Origin: Candidatus Omnitrophota bacterium | Lineage (GTDB): Bacteria; Omnitrophota; Omnitrophia; Omnitrophales; Danuiimicrobiaceae | Direction: 5' to 3' | Length of the DNA stretch: 9,913 nt | NCBI GenBank assembly: GCA_016206955.1 | Contig: JACQQO010000013.1 | Location: 1 to 9,913 of the forward strand | Shown: in pieces, positions 1 to 6,928 of the stretch | How the letters are laid out: each line of letters starts with the position of its first letter | Position numbering within the stretch: position 1 is the first letter of the stretch | Notes under the pieces: model-generated | What the model was told of the DNA's origin: nothing | Seen by the model: only the letters and a program-made list of their open reading frames with translations | The model's database searches: none | Made by a program: the position numbers and the translations under genes

Positions 1-1
1 A

Positions 2-670
2 CCGCCTAAAACGGTAGACGTTTATATGGTGGCTCCGAAAGGACCCGGCGCTTTGGTTCGGTCTCAATTTTTGGAAGGCGGTGGAGTTCCGTGCCTCGTT
101 GCGGTTTATCAAAACCCAATCGGTAAAGCGCTTCAGCTTGCGCTGGCTCATGCGAAGGCGATTGGAGGAACACGCGCGGGGACCATCGAAACCAATTTCA
201 AAGAAGAAACCGAAACGGATTTGTTTGGCGAACAAGTGGTTTTGTGCGGCGGCTTAAGTGAATTAATCCGCGCCGGTTTCGATACGCTCGTAAAGGCCGG
301 TTATCAGCCCGAGATGGCCTATTTCGAATGTCTGCACGAAGTGAAATTGATTACGGATGCCATTTTTGCTTCGGGCATCAGCGGAATGCACCGGCGCGTT
401 TCGGACACGGCCGAGTACGGCGATTACAGCCGCGGCAAGCGCATTATTACGGATGAAACCCGAAAAGAAATGCAAAAAATTCTGAAACAGGTTCAGTCAG
501 GTGAATTTGCGAAGGAATGGATTGAGGAAAATAAAAAGGGGCGTCCGAATTTCAATAAAATGCGCAGCGAATGCGATCAGCATCCGGTCGAAAAAATCGG
601 TGAGAAGCTTCGGAAAATGATGCCGTGGATCGGCGCTTCTTTGGAAAAACCCCAAGCGGTTAATCGCTAA
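2..670 (+). CDS. ilvC: Ketol-acid reductoisomerase, C-terminal part (5' end outside window)
   Basis: This enzyme converts 2-acetolactate (or acetohydroxybutyrate) to the dihydroxy acid with NAD(P)H and Mg2+, the second common step of isoleucine/valine synthesis, in the cytoplasm. The frame is open from base 2 and reads PPKTVDVYMVAPKGPG, so the ATG at 26 is internal and the gene enters from the left. The visible 222 residues cover the end of the Rossmann domain and the whole knotted C-terminal domain. Metal and substrate ligands expected for the family are present: D and E in ETDLFGEQ (visible residues 73 and 77), E in YFECLHE (109 and 113), and S in RRVSDTAEYG (134). There is no duplicated C-terminal domain, which indicates the short class I form, normally about 330-340 aa. 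The ORF ends at TAA 668-670. A palindromic repeat and then leuA follow. The gene appears intact apart from the window edge. Confidence 0.97.
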   Translation, partial: PPKTVDVYMVAPKGPGALVRSQFLEGGGVPCLVAVYQNPIGKALQLALAHAKAIGGTRAGTIETNFKEETETDLFGEQVVLCGGLSELIRAGFDTLVKAGYQPEMAYFECLHEVKLITDAIFASGISGMHRRVSDTAEYGDYSRGKRIITDETRKEMQKILKQVQSGEFAKEWIEENKKGRPNFNKMRSECDQHPVEKIGEKLRKMMPWIGASLEKPQAVNR

Positions 671-683
671 GATTTTCAGATGA

Positions 684-746
684 GTCATCCCCGAATGCTT
701 TTATCGGGGATCCATATTTCTGGATTCCCGCTTTCGCGGGAATGAC
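684..746. repeat. 63-nt palindromic intergenic repeat made of two GC-rich hairpins
   Basis: Two hairpins sit back to back. The first is ATCCCCGA (687-694) with TCGGGGAT (704-711) around a 9-nt loop. The second is ATTCCCGC (724-731) with GCGGGAAT (736-743) around the loop TTTC. The unit is also palindromic as a whole: the outer ends GTCATCCCCG (684-693) and CGGGAATGAC (737-746) match in 9 of 10 positions as inverted repeats, and so do the inner CGGGGATCCA (705-714) and TGGATTCCCG (721-730). This resembles small dispersed palindromes of the REP/MITE kind. The ATTCCC...GGGAAT core recalls the dRS3-type repeats described in Neisseria. No T-run follows either stem, so an intrinsic terminator is unlikely, although a role at the transcript 3' end is possible. 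The repeat ends 16 nt before the leuA start. Confidence 0.8.
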
Positions 747-762
747 AAATGTATAAAAAACA

Positions 763-2310
763 ATGCCATCCCACAAAAAACGCAAAATTTATATTTTCGA
801 TACGACACTTCGCGACGGCGAACAGTGTCCGGGCGCTTCGCTTACGCCCGATGAAAAACTTGAGATCGCGAAGCAGCTTGAACGTTTAAACGTCGATATC
901 ATAGAAGCCGGATTTCCGGCAGCTTCTCGGGGCGAAATCGAAGCCATTCAAAAAATTTCGAAAGCGGTTACCACGCCCACGATCTGCGCTCTTTCGCGTA
1001 TGGTTCCGAGAGATATCGACTTAGCGCGTGAGGCGCTCAAGTTCGCTAAGAAGAAAAGGCTCCATGTTTTTTTGGCCACTTCAAAGATCCATCGTGAGTA
1101 TAAGCTGAAGAAGAACAAATCCGAAATTTTAAAGCTTGCCGTACAAAATATTAAGTACGGAAAAAGATTTTTTCGCGACGTCGAATTTTCCCCTGAGGAC
1201 GCCGCTCGCACCGAGCGCTTGTTTTTGGTGGAGGCAGTTCGGGCGGGGATCGATGCCGGCGCCACAACGGTTAATATCCCGGACACGGTCGGTTACAGCA
1301 TGCCGGTTGAATTTGGAGATTTAATCGCCTATTTGATTAAGAAAATTCCTGCTTTGGGAAAGACGGTCAACTTTTCAGTTCATTGCCATAATGATTTGGG
1401 GCTTGCGGTTGCCAATTCATTGGCCGCCATTCAAAACGGCGCCAATCAAGTGGAATGTACCGTCAACGGAATTGGCGAGCGCGCAGGGAATGCTTCCATG
1501 GAAGAAATTGTGATGGCCATTGATACGCGGCGCGATTTGATGAGCGCTTATACCGACATTAATTTGAAAGAGATTACCAAATCCTCGCGTTTGGTTTCTC
1601 ATTTGACTGGCCTTGCCGTTCAGCCCAATAAAGCAATTGTAGGACGGAATGCGTTTGCGCACGAATCCGGAATTCATCAAGACGGCATCATTAAAATGCG
1701 CCAGACGTATGAGATTATCGATCCCAAGCGGATCGGTCTGAGCGGAAGTGAAATGGTGATGGGAAAACATTCCGGTCGCCATGCGTTTCGCCAACGGCTT
1801 CAGAAATTGGGAATCAAGCTCACCCCGGCTCAATTGGATCGCGCATTTGAGCGATTTAAGCAGCTTTCCGATCAGAAAAAGTACGTATTTGATCAAGACC
1901 TTGAGGCGATTGTGGAAGATGAAATCAGCCGCATTCCTCAAACGTGGCAGCTTGAATATTTAAAGATCACGAGTGAAACCGATTCAAAACCTGAAGCCAC
2001 CATTCGTTTGAAACGGCAAGGAAAAATAAGTGAAGCTTCTTCAGATGGCGACGGGCCAGTGGATGCCTGTTACCGAGCGATTGAAAAAATAACCGGTTTG
2101 AAAGCAAAACTCGTCCACTACGCGATTCAATCGGTGACGAGCGGAAAAGACGCTTTGGGTGAAGTCAGTATCAAAGTGGCAATCGAGGGGCACGAAGTGA
2201 GCGGCCGCGGGACGAGCACGGATGTGATCGAAGCCAGTGTAAAAGCGTATCTCTTTGCACTCAACAAAGTGTGCGCCCACATTGAAAAAAAATCAGGGTC
2301 TCCTATATAA
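763..2310 (+). CDS. leuA: 2-isopropylmalate synthase
   Basis: LeuA condenses 2-oxoisovalerate with acetyl-CoA, the committed step of leucine synthesis. The 515-aa length is normal for the long bacterial form with a regulatory domain. The N-terminal HMGL-like TIM barrel shows DTTLRDGEQ (13-21), the metal-binding HCHND (207-211), NGIGERAGN (235-243) and AFAHESGIHQDG (297-308). The C-terminal part (about 395-505), with GDGPVDACYRAI (429-440), is the LeuA dimer domain that binds leucine for feedback inhibition in characterised homologues. HESGIHQDG and the allosteric domain favour LeuA over homocitrate or citramalate synthase, though citramalate synthase activity cannot be fully excluded by eye. 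An in-frame TAA at 754-756 makes ATG 763 the first possible ATG start, only 12 codons before the catalytic DTTLRDGEQ motif. No Shine-Dalgarno precedes it, only A-rich sequence, and a palindromic repeat ends 16 nt upstream. Confidence 0.96.
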   Translation: MPSHKKRKIYIFDTTLRDGEQCPGASLTPDEKLEIAKQLERLNVDIIEAGFPAASRGEIEAIQKISKAVTTPTICALSRMVPRDIDLAREALKFAKKKRLHVFLATSKIHREYKLKKNKSEILKLAVQNIKYGKRFFRDVEFSPEDAARTERLFLVEAVRAGIDAGATTVNIPDTVGYSMPVEFGDLIAYLIKKIPALGKTVNFSVHCHNDLGLAVANSLAAIQNGANQVECTVNGIGERAGNASMEEIVMAIDTRRDLMSAYTDINLKEITKSSRLVSHLTGLAVQPNKAIVGRNAFAHESGIHQDGIIKMRQTYEIIDPKRIGLSGSEMVMGKHSGRHAFRQRLQKLGIKLTPAQLDRAFERFKQLSDQKKYVFDQDLEAIVEDEISRIPQTWQLEYLKITSETDSKPEATIRLKRQGKISEASSDGDGPVDACYRAIEKITGLKAKLVHYAIQSVTSGKDALGEVSIKVAIEGHEVSGRGTSTDVIEASVKAYLFALNKVCAHIEKKSGSPI

Positions 2311-2312
2311 TC

Positions 2313-2401
2313 GTGAAGAGTGAAGCGTGAAAGGTGAAGCGGGGACTGAGAAAAAGGACAAGCAAGTTTTTTCGCTTCACGCTTCACGAGTAACGCTTCA
2401 C
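2313..2401. repeat. Inverted array of GTGAAGN heptamers
   Basis: The leuA-aroE gap is almost wholly repeat. The left arm (2313-2341) consists of four tandem heptamers, GTGAAGA, GTGAAGC, GTGAAAG and GTGAAGC. The right arm (2373-2401) is the inverse, reading on the minus strand as GTGAAGC, GTTACTC, GTGAAGC, GTGAAGC, so one unit has diverged. The two 29-nt arms can pair with about seven mismatches. The interior adds GAAAAA (2350-2355) against TTTTTC (2368-2373). The right arm ends four bases before the aroE ATG. The layout fits a heptanucleotide short tandem repeat folded into a long hairpin. Whether it is dispersed elsewhere in the genome cannot be seen here. It could act as an mRNA stabiliser, a transcript-level divider between leuA and aroE, or a selfish repeat. 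Confidence 0.8.
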
Positions 2402-2405
2402 TAAC

Positions 2406-3275
2406 ATGCACGCTGCGGGCGATCCTGAATTAAAGGTGTACGGGATATTCGGTTTCCCGCTGGCTCATACGGTTTCTCCAGCGATTCAAAATTGCGCGTT
2501 TGGCCATTATCATTTGAAATCTATTTATTTTGCATTTGAACGCCCCCCTAAGAAGTTCCGTTTTTTAATGCAGAATTTGAAATCACTTTTGCTTGACGGC
2601 TTTAATGTCACTGTTCCTTTCAAAGAAACCGTAATCCCTTATTTGGATCGCTTAAGCCGGGAAGCGAGGGTGATCGGTGCGGTCAATACAGTTTCTAAGG
2701 AAAATGGCCGCTGGGCAGGGTACAATACCGATCTTTACGGATTTTTGGCAGGACTTAAAGAAAGTCGTTTTAATCCGAAAGGTAAATCGGCTGTGATTTT
2801 AGGAGCCGGCGGCTCTGCTCGCGCCGTGAGTTTTGCTTTGGCTTCAAAAGGGGTTAGAGGAATTTCAGTCTCGAATCGTACTCGCTCACGCGCTTTGAGT
2901 TTGGTTCAGAAATTTAAAAGATTTTTCCCAAAAGTAACGTGGAAGGCTTTAAGTCTCCGCGGCGAGGAATTTAAGCAAGCTCTTTCTCAAGCCAATTTGA
3001 TTGTCAATGCCACGAAAGTGGGTTTGAACAAAAAAGATCGCCCCCTCATTTCGAGGAATTTTTTTCCGAAGCGCAAAGCATTGGTTTACGATTTAATTTA
3101 TAAACCGCCTCAAACTCAGTTGCTCCGCTTAGCCCGCCGTTTGGGGCATCGGACGATCAACGGAGAGACGATGCTCCTTTACCAAGGGGCAAAGGCATTT
3201 CAGATTTGGTCCGGCAAACCTGCACCGATTCGAAAAATGAGAAAGGCGCTTCATGACGCAATTCACTCTCGTTAG
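2406..3275 (+). CDS. aroE: Shikimate dehydrogenase (NADP)
   Basis: AroE reduces 3-dehydroshikimate to shikimate with NADPH, step 4 of the chorismate pathway. At 289 aa it is a normal AroE. The substrate domain shows AHTVSPAIQN (20-29), NVTVPFKE (67-74) with catalytic Lys73, GAVNTV (91-96) and NTD (107-109) with catalytic Asp109. The nucleotide domain shows GAGGSARA (133-140), NRTRSRA (157-163), NATKVGL (201-207), and the closing block VYDLIYKPP...INGETMLLYQGAKAF with Gln260. Two details are slightly unusual: Thr22 replaces the first Ser of the usual shikimate-binding SxS, and NATxxGM ends in Leu. Both are conservative. An in-frame TAA at 2391 makes ATG 2406 the first ATG; no Shine-Dalgarno precedes it because the heptamer repeat abuts the start. 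The 3' end overlaps pilD by 23 nt. Confidence 0.95.
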   Translation: MHAAGDPELKVYGIFGFPLAHTVSPAIQNCAFGHYHLKSIYFAFERPPKKFRFLMQNLKSLLLDGFNVTVPFKETVIPYLDRLSREARVIGAVNTVSKENGRWAGYNTDLYGFLAGLKESRFNPKGKSAVILGAGGSARAVSFALASKGVRGISVSNRTRSRALSLVQKFKRFFPKVTWKALSLRGEEFKQALSQANLIVNATKVGLNKKDRPLISRNFFPKRKALVYDLIYKPPQTQLLRLARRLGHRTINGETMLLYQGAKAFQIWSGKPAPIRKMRKALHDAIHSR

Positions 3276-4047
3276 TGCTTTTGTTTTCATTTTAGGAACC
3301 GTTTTTGGAAGTTTTTTTAACGTATGCATTCACAGGCTTCCGCGTGAGGAAGCGGTAGCATGGCCTCCTTCACGATGCCCCAAATGCAAGAAGCCAATTG
3401 CTTGGTTTGACAATATTCCGCTTTTGAGCGTGTTTCTTTTGAAGGGGCGCTGTCGTCATTGCGGCACGCGGATTGCGCCGAGATATTTTGTGGTGGAATT
3501 AATCACCGGCATTTTTTATTTGTGGATTTGGTTTTATTTTGGATGGACGGTTAAAGGTTTTGTGTCGGCGATTCTTTTTTCGCTGCTTTTAATTGCCACC
3601 GTTGTCGACTTAGAGCATCAAATTATTCCGGATGAAATCAGTCTGGGAGGATTGGCCCTTGGGCTTGTATTAAGTCCCATCCTTCCATCGATTCACGGCG
3701 AAACCATTTGGTGGCACGGGCTTCTTGCTTCTACTATCGGTGCTTTGGTAGGTGGCGGAATGATTTACGCCACCGGCGTCATCGGCACATTTATTTTTAA
3801 AAAAGATGCCATGGGCGGCGGAGACGTGAAACTTCTCGCCATGCTCGGCGCTTTTCTGGGTTGGGAAAAAGTAGTCGTAACCTATCTTCTAGCCCCGATT
3901 TTAGCGCTGCCGCTCGGGCTTTTTCTGAAATTTGTCCGGCGTGCAGAGGTCATTGCATACGGTCCTTTTCTTTCGCTTGCTGGATGGATGTGTTTTCTGT
4001 GGGGCGATCAGTTTATCACTTGGTATTTTAGAGGAATGATGTATTAA
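3253..4047 (+). CDS. pilD: Type IV prepilin peptidase / N-methyltransferase (A24 family)
   Basis: This inner-membrane aspartic protease removes the leader peptide of type IV prepilins and type II secretion pseudopilins, and in bifunctional forms N-methylates the new N-terminal residue. At 264 aa it has both parts. The N-terminal cytoplasmic DUF2338-like domain carries two zinc-type CxxC pairs (Cys42/Cys45 and Cys67/Cys70) after TM1 (about 7-25). The A24 core carries the two catalytic aspartates, Asp119 in VVDLEHQIIPDEIS and Asp191 in GGGDVK (the family GxGD motif). About seven to eight hydrophobic segments are seen. Start ATG 3253 lies inside the aroE end and has AAAGG (3242-3246) six bases upstream. 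The gene is embedded in the aromatic operon, between aroE and aroC, with no pilin or secretion genes in view, so its substrates are encoded elsewhere. Confidence 0.96.
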   Translation: MTQFTLVSAFVFILGTVFGSFFNVCIHRLPREEAVAWPPSRCPKCKKPIAWFDNIPLLSVFLLKGRCRHCGTRIAPRYFVVELITGIFYLWIWFYFGWTVKGFVSAILFSLLLIATVVDLEHQIIPDEISLGGLALGLVLSPILPSIHGETIWWHGLLASTIGALVGGGMIYATGVIGTFIFKKDAMGGGDVKLLAMLGAFLGWEKVVVTYLLAPILALPLGLFLKFVRRAEVIAYGPFLSLAGWMCFLWGDQFITWYFRGMMY

Positions 4048-4065
4048 GCACGAAGGAGAAATTCT

Positions 4066-5178
4066 ATGCTTCAATTTTTAACCTGCGGGGAGTCACACGG
4101 AAAATATTTAACTGCCATTTTGGAAGGTCTTCCAAGCGGTCTTGAAATGGATTTGGATGTGATTAATCATGAGCTTTCAAAGCGCCAAAAAGGCTATGGG
4201 CGCGGCGGACGTCAAAAGATCGAAAATGACCAAATCGAAATTACAGGCGGTGTCTACAAAGGGAAAACAACCGGTGCCCCGATCGGGCTTTTGATTGCGA
4301 ATAAAGATGTGACGATTGATCAAGTGCCGCAGCTTTTTCGTCCACGGCCCGGACACGCTGATTTGGCAGGCGCTTTGAAATATAACGAAGGCATCCGCGA
4401 AATTTTGGAGCGTGCCAGCGCGCGCGAAACGGCGATTCGGGTGGCGGTAGGGGCGGTCACCGAGCTATTTTTACGACAATTTAAAATTGAGATGGTGGGA
4501 CATGTCGTTCAAATCGGAAAAGCGAGATTCGAGGAAGAAGTGACCTTTGATCAAATTTTAAAACGGCGCGAAGGATCCGAAGTGAACTGTGTTTCGCGCG
4601 AAGTTGAGAAAATGATGCTCGCCGAAATTCAAAAAGCAATGAAGAATAAAGATACCGTGGGCGGAACCTATGAAATTAGAGCGCGCGGCATTCCCATCGG
4701 ATTGGGTTCTCACGTTCATTATAAGCGTAAACTCGACGGCCGAATTGCGCAGGCCTTGATGAGCATGCAATCCGTGAAAGCGGTGGAGTTTGGCCTCGGC
4801 GTTTTAGAAGCCGAGACGCCCGGTTCTCGCGCGCATGACGAAATTTTTTATGATCCGAAACGTGGCTATTTTCACAAAACCAACCGCGCCGGCGGCGTGA
4901 CAGGCGGAATGAGTACCGGCGCCGAAATTTTAGTGCGCGCTACGATGAAACCTATTTCGACCTTGAGACAGGAACTTCGCTCGGTCAATATGAAAACGAG
5001 AAAAGAAGAAAAGGCCGATTTCGAACGCTCCGATGTTTGCGCTGTCCCCGCGGGGAGCGTCATTGGCGAAGCCATCGTGGCCTTTGAAATTGCCGATGCT
5101 TTCTTGGAAAAATTCGGCGGCGATTCCATGGTTGAAACGAAGCGAAATTACGAAGGCTATTTGAAACAAATCGCGTGA
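4066..5178 (+). CDS. aroC: Chorismate synthase
   Basis: AroC performs the last step of the pathway, the FMNH2-dependent elimination of phosphate from EPSP to give chorismate. The 370-aa length is typical. Recognised blocks are TCGESHG (6-12) with catalytic His11, KGYGRGGRQKIENDQ (42-56), TGAPIG (69-74), RPRPGHADLAGALKY (92-106), ILERASARETAIRVAVGA (113-130), the flavin/phosphate region NRAGGVTGGMSTG (273-285), KPISTLRQE (295-303) and RSDVCAVPAGSVIGEA (321-336). Start ATG 4066 is preceded by a strong AAGGAG (4053-4058) at 7-nt spacing. It lies 18 nt after pilD and its stop TGA overlaps the aroK start in the tetranucleotide GTGA, so translational coupling is likely. No flavin reductase domain is fused. 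Confidence 0.97.
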   Translation: MLQFLTCGESHGKYLTAILEGLPSGLEMDLDVINHELSKRQKGYGRGGRQKIENDQIEITGGVYKGKTTGAPIGLLIANKDVTIDQVPQLFRPRPGHADLAGALKYNEGIREILERASARETAIRVAVGAVTELFLRQFKIEMVGHVVQIGKARFEEEVTFDQILKRREGSEVNCVSREVEKMMLAEIQKAMKNKDTVGGTYEIRARGIPIGLGSHVHYKRKLDGRIAQALMSMQSVKAVEFGLGVLEAETPGSRAHDEIFYDPKRGYFHKTNRAGGVTGGMSTGAEILVRATMKPISTLRQELRSVNMKTRKEEKADFERSDVCAVPAGSVIGEAIVAFEIADAFLEKFGGDSMVETKRNYEGYLKQIA

Positions 5179-5687
5179 AGAATATTTATCTCGTCGGAAT
5201 GATGGGTTCCGGCAAAACCACCAGTGGGAAAGCGCTGGCGAAACTTTTGAGCTTACCTTTTGTTGATTTGGATGATCAAATCATCGGACGCGAAGGTAAA
5301 TCGATCAACGAAATTTTTCAATCCAAAGGCGAGCCTCATTTTAGGGAAATCGAAACCGAATTGCTTTTTCAAGTTTCTGAACGCCCCAATCAAGTGGTTG
5401 CCACTGGCGGCGGAATTGTGATTAATGCGTTAAATCGCGAGCGGATGAAAAACACGGGTATCGTCGTTTACTTGAAAACGAGTTTGGATATCTTGTGGGA
5501 GCGCGTGAGAGAAAAAAAAGATCGGCCGCTTCTTCAGTCGGTGGATCCCAAAAAATCGTTGGCTGATCTTTTTTACAGTCGCACGCCGCTTTATGAAGAA
5601 ACAGCGGACAAAATTTTTTTGACGGACCATAAATCCTCAGAAGCTGTGGCGCTTGAAATTTACAAAACCTGCTTTGAGCGGATATGA
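5175..5687 (+). CDS. aroK: Shikimate kinase
   Basis: This cytoplasmic NMP-kinase-fold enzyme phosphorylates shikimate at the 3-hydroxyl with ATP, step 5 of the pathway. The 170-aa length is normal. The P-loop is GMMGSGKTT (8-16). DLDD (31-34) gives the Mg2+/shikimate aspartates, FRE around Arg57 is the shikimate-binding arginine, and ATGGG (76-80) is the Walker B-like glycine loop. RPLL (117-120) marks the lid region and SRTPLYEETAD (135-145) supplies the C-terminal adenine-side arginine. The start is GTG at 5175, inside GTGA shared with the aroC stop; no good Shine-Dalgarno is visible, which fits coupled re-initiation. The 3' end overlaps aroB by 4 nt. The family includes AroK and AroL; aroK is used here by context with aroB. 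Confidence 0.95.
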   Translation: MKNIYLVGMMGSGKTTSGKALAKLLSLPFVDLDDQIIGREGKSINEIFQSKGEPHFREIETELLFQVSERPNQVVATGGGIVINALNRERMKNTGIVVYLKTSLDILWERVREKKDRPLLQSVDPKKSLADLFYSRTPLYEETADKIFLTDHKSSEAVALEIYKTCFERI

Positions 5688-6802
5688 AAAAAGTTAGCGT
5701 TTTTTTGGCTGATAGGTCTTATGCCATTCTGATTGGAAAAAATCTGCTCGCACAAGTGGGCAGTTTAATCAAACCGTTTAATCTAGGCCAAAAAATTTTG
5801 ATCGTTTCGAATCGAAGAGTGGCCGGCCGCTTTTTACCAAAGGTTTCCAAATCGCTTTCGCACTCAGGATTTGACGTTTTTTCTCATCTTTTGTCTCATG
5901 GGGATGAACGCGATAAATCGGAAAAGGAGCTTTCCAAAGTGTGGAGCGCCATGGTCCGAAATGGACTGGACCGCTCAAGCACCGTTTTGGCTTTAGGAGG
6001 TGGTGTGGTAGGTGATCTAGCAGGCTTTGCCGCTTCCACTTATATGCGCGGGATTTCATTCGTTCAAGCTCCGACGACGCTTTTAGCTCAAGTAGACAGT
6101 GCCGTCGGCGGGAAAACGGGAATCGATCTTCCGAGCGCAAAAAATATAGTTGGGAGTTTTTATCAGCCGCGGCTTGTCATTTCTGACGTTGAAACTTTAA
6201 AGACGCTTCCTCCGAAAATGTTTAAGGATTCACTTGCCGAGGTGATTAAATACGGGGTAATCCAGGACCGAAAACTTTTTGAGCTCTTGGAGAAAAACGG
6301 CAAATGGCTGATGACAGCGGTTCGGAAAAAATCTTTCGGCCAGAAGGTTTTTGAATTTCTGGAAGAAATCATCGCACGTTCGGCTTCGGTGAAAGCGCAA
6401 GTGGTTGAAGAAGATGAACGGGAAGTGAGCGGAAAGAGAATGATTTTAAATTACGGTCACACGTTTGCTCATGCGCTGGAAGGCGCTTCCGGTTTTAAAA
6501 TGGCGCACGGAGAAGCCGTGGCATGCGGAATGATTTTGGCCGGCGAGCTCGCTGTAAAAATGGGAATTTTCTCGGTTCAGGAGCAGGCGCGTCAGATCAG
6601 GTTGATCCAACAAATCAGTTTTCCGGCAAAATATCAGTTTTCAAGTTCAAAAATTCTTGCTTTTATGAAGCGGGATAAAAAGGCGCGTGATGGAAACTTG
6701 CGGTTCATCCTGCCCGTGAGGATTGGAAAGGTAAAAGTGTTTGAGCATATTTCAGAAGGATCAGTTAAGAACGTATTGGATCATTACAGGAGTGAACGAT
6801 GA
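5684..6802 (+). CDS. aroB: 3-Dehydroquinate synthase
   Basis: AroB cyclises DAHP to 3-dehydroquinate, step 2 of the pathway, using NAD+ and a divalent metal. The 372-aa length is normal. The NAD domain shows ALGGGVVGDLAGF (103-115) followed by YMRGISFVQAPTTLLAQVDSA (120-140) and GGKTGIDLPSAKN (142-154). Metal ligands are Glu186 (LAEVIKYG), His259 (NYGHTFAHALE) and His275 (AHGEAVA). The DKK motif (331-333) sits in the C-terminal domain. Start ATG 5684 overlaps the aroK stop as ATGA. Its own stop overlaps the start of a 35-codon ORF, again as ATGA. The aroK-aroB pairing is widespread in bacteria and supports both calls. No truncation or frameshift is apparent. Confidence 0.97.
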   Translation: MKKVSVFLADRSYAILIGKNLLAQVGSLIKPFNLGQKILIVSNRRVAGRFLPKVSKSLSHSGFDVFSHLLSHGDERDKSEKELSKVWSAMVRNGLDRSSTVLALGGGVVGDLAGFAASTYMRGISFVQAPTTLLAQVDSAVGGKTGIDLPSAKNIVGSFYQPRLVISDVETLKTLPPKMFKDSLAEVIKYGVIQDRKLFELLEKNGKWLMTAVRKKSFGQKVFEFLEEIIARSASVKAQVVEEDEREVSGKRMILNYGHTFAHALEGASGFKMAHGEAVACGMILAGELAVKMGIFSVQEQARQIRLIQQISFPAKYQFSSSKILAFMKRDKKARDGNLRFILPVRIGKVKVFEHISEGSVKNVLDHYRSER

Positions 6803-6906
6803 AAGGAAGAGTACTGCTGGCAGTCGGTTTTTTTATTGGCCTTGTGCTGGCACATTGGATCAAGATTTTCGGATCGCAGTATCTTTGGATTATCTTTTAC
6901 CGGTAA
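6799..6906 (+). CDS. Small single-pass membrane protein, 35 aa, unknown function
   Basis: A short reading frame sits exactly between aroB and dprA. Its ATG (6799-6801) overlaps the aroB TGA as ATGA, and an AGGAG (6788-6792) lies six bases upstream, one of the best ribosome binding sites in the window. It ends at TAA 6904-6906, 22 nt before dprA. The peptide begins MKGRVLLAVGFFIGLVLAHW, a positively charged N-terminus followed by a hydrophobic stretch (about 5-18), and continues IKIFGSQYLWIIFYR, aromatic-rich and basic at the end. This looks like a single transmembrane segment with a short tail; it could also be a signal-anchor microprotein. I do not recognise a family and assign no function. 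Spacing and start signal argue that it is translated; conservation in relatives is the missing test. Confidence 0.6.
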   Translation: MKGRVLLAVGFFIGLVLAHWIKIFGSQYLWIIFYR

Positions 6907-6928
6907 ATTCTGAAGGAAACAGCGCGAT

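Noticed and set aside
687..743. Intrinsic terminator after ilvC
   Set aside because: The stems are strong but neither is followed by a T-run; the nested palindrome fits a dispersed repeat better.
752..757. TATAAA as a -10 box for a leuA promoter
   Set aside because: No acceptable -35 sequence at 16-18 nt upstream, and the start codon would follow almost immediately.
1417..1941. 174-codon open frame on the minus strand inside leuA
   Set aside because: It lies wholly within a well-supported leuA, has no recognisable protein features and the antisense frame is open by codon-bias effects; likewise the other minus-strand frames (for example 948-1286, 8091-8429, 9216-9503).
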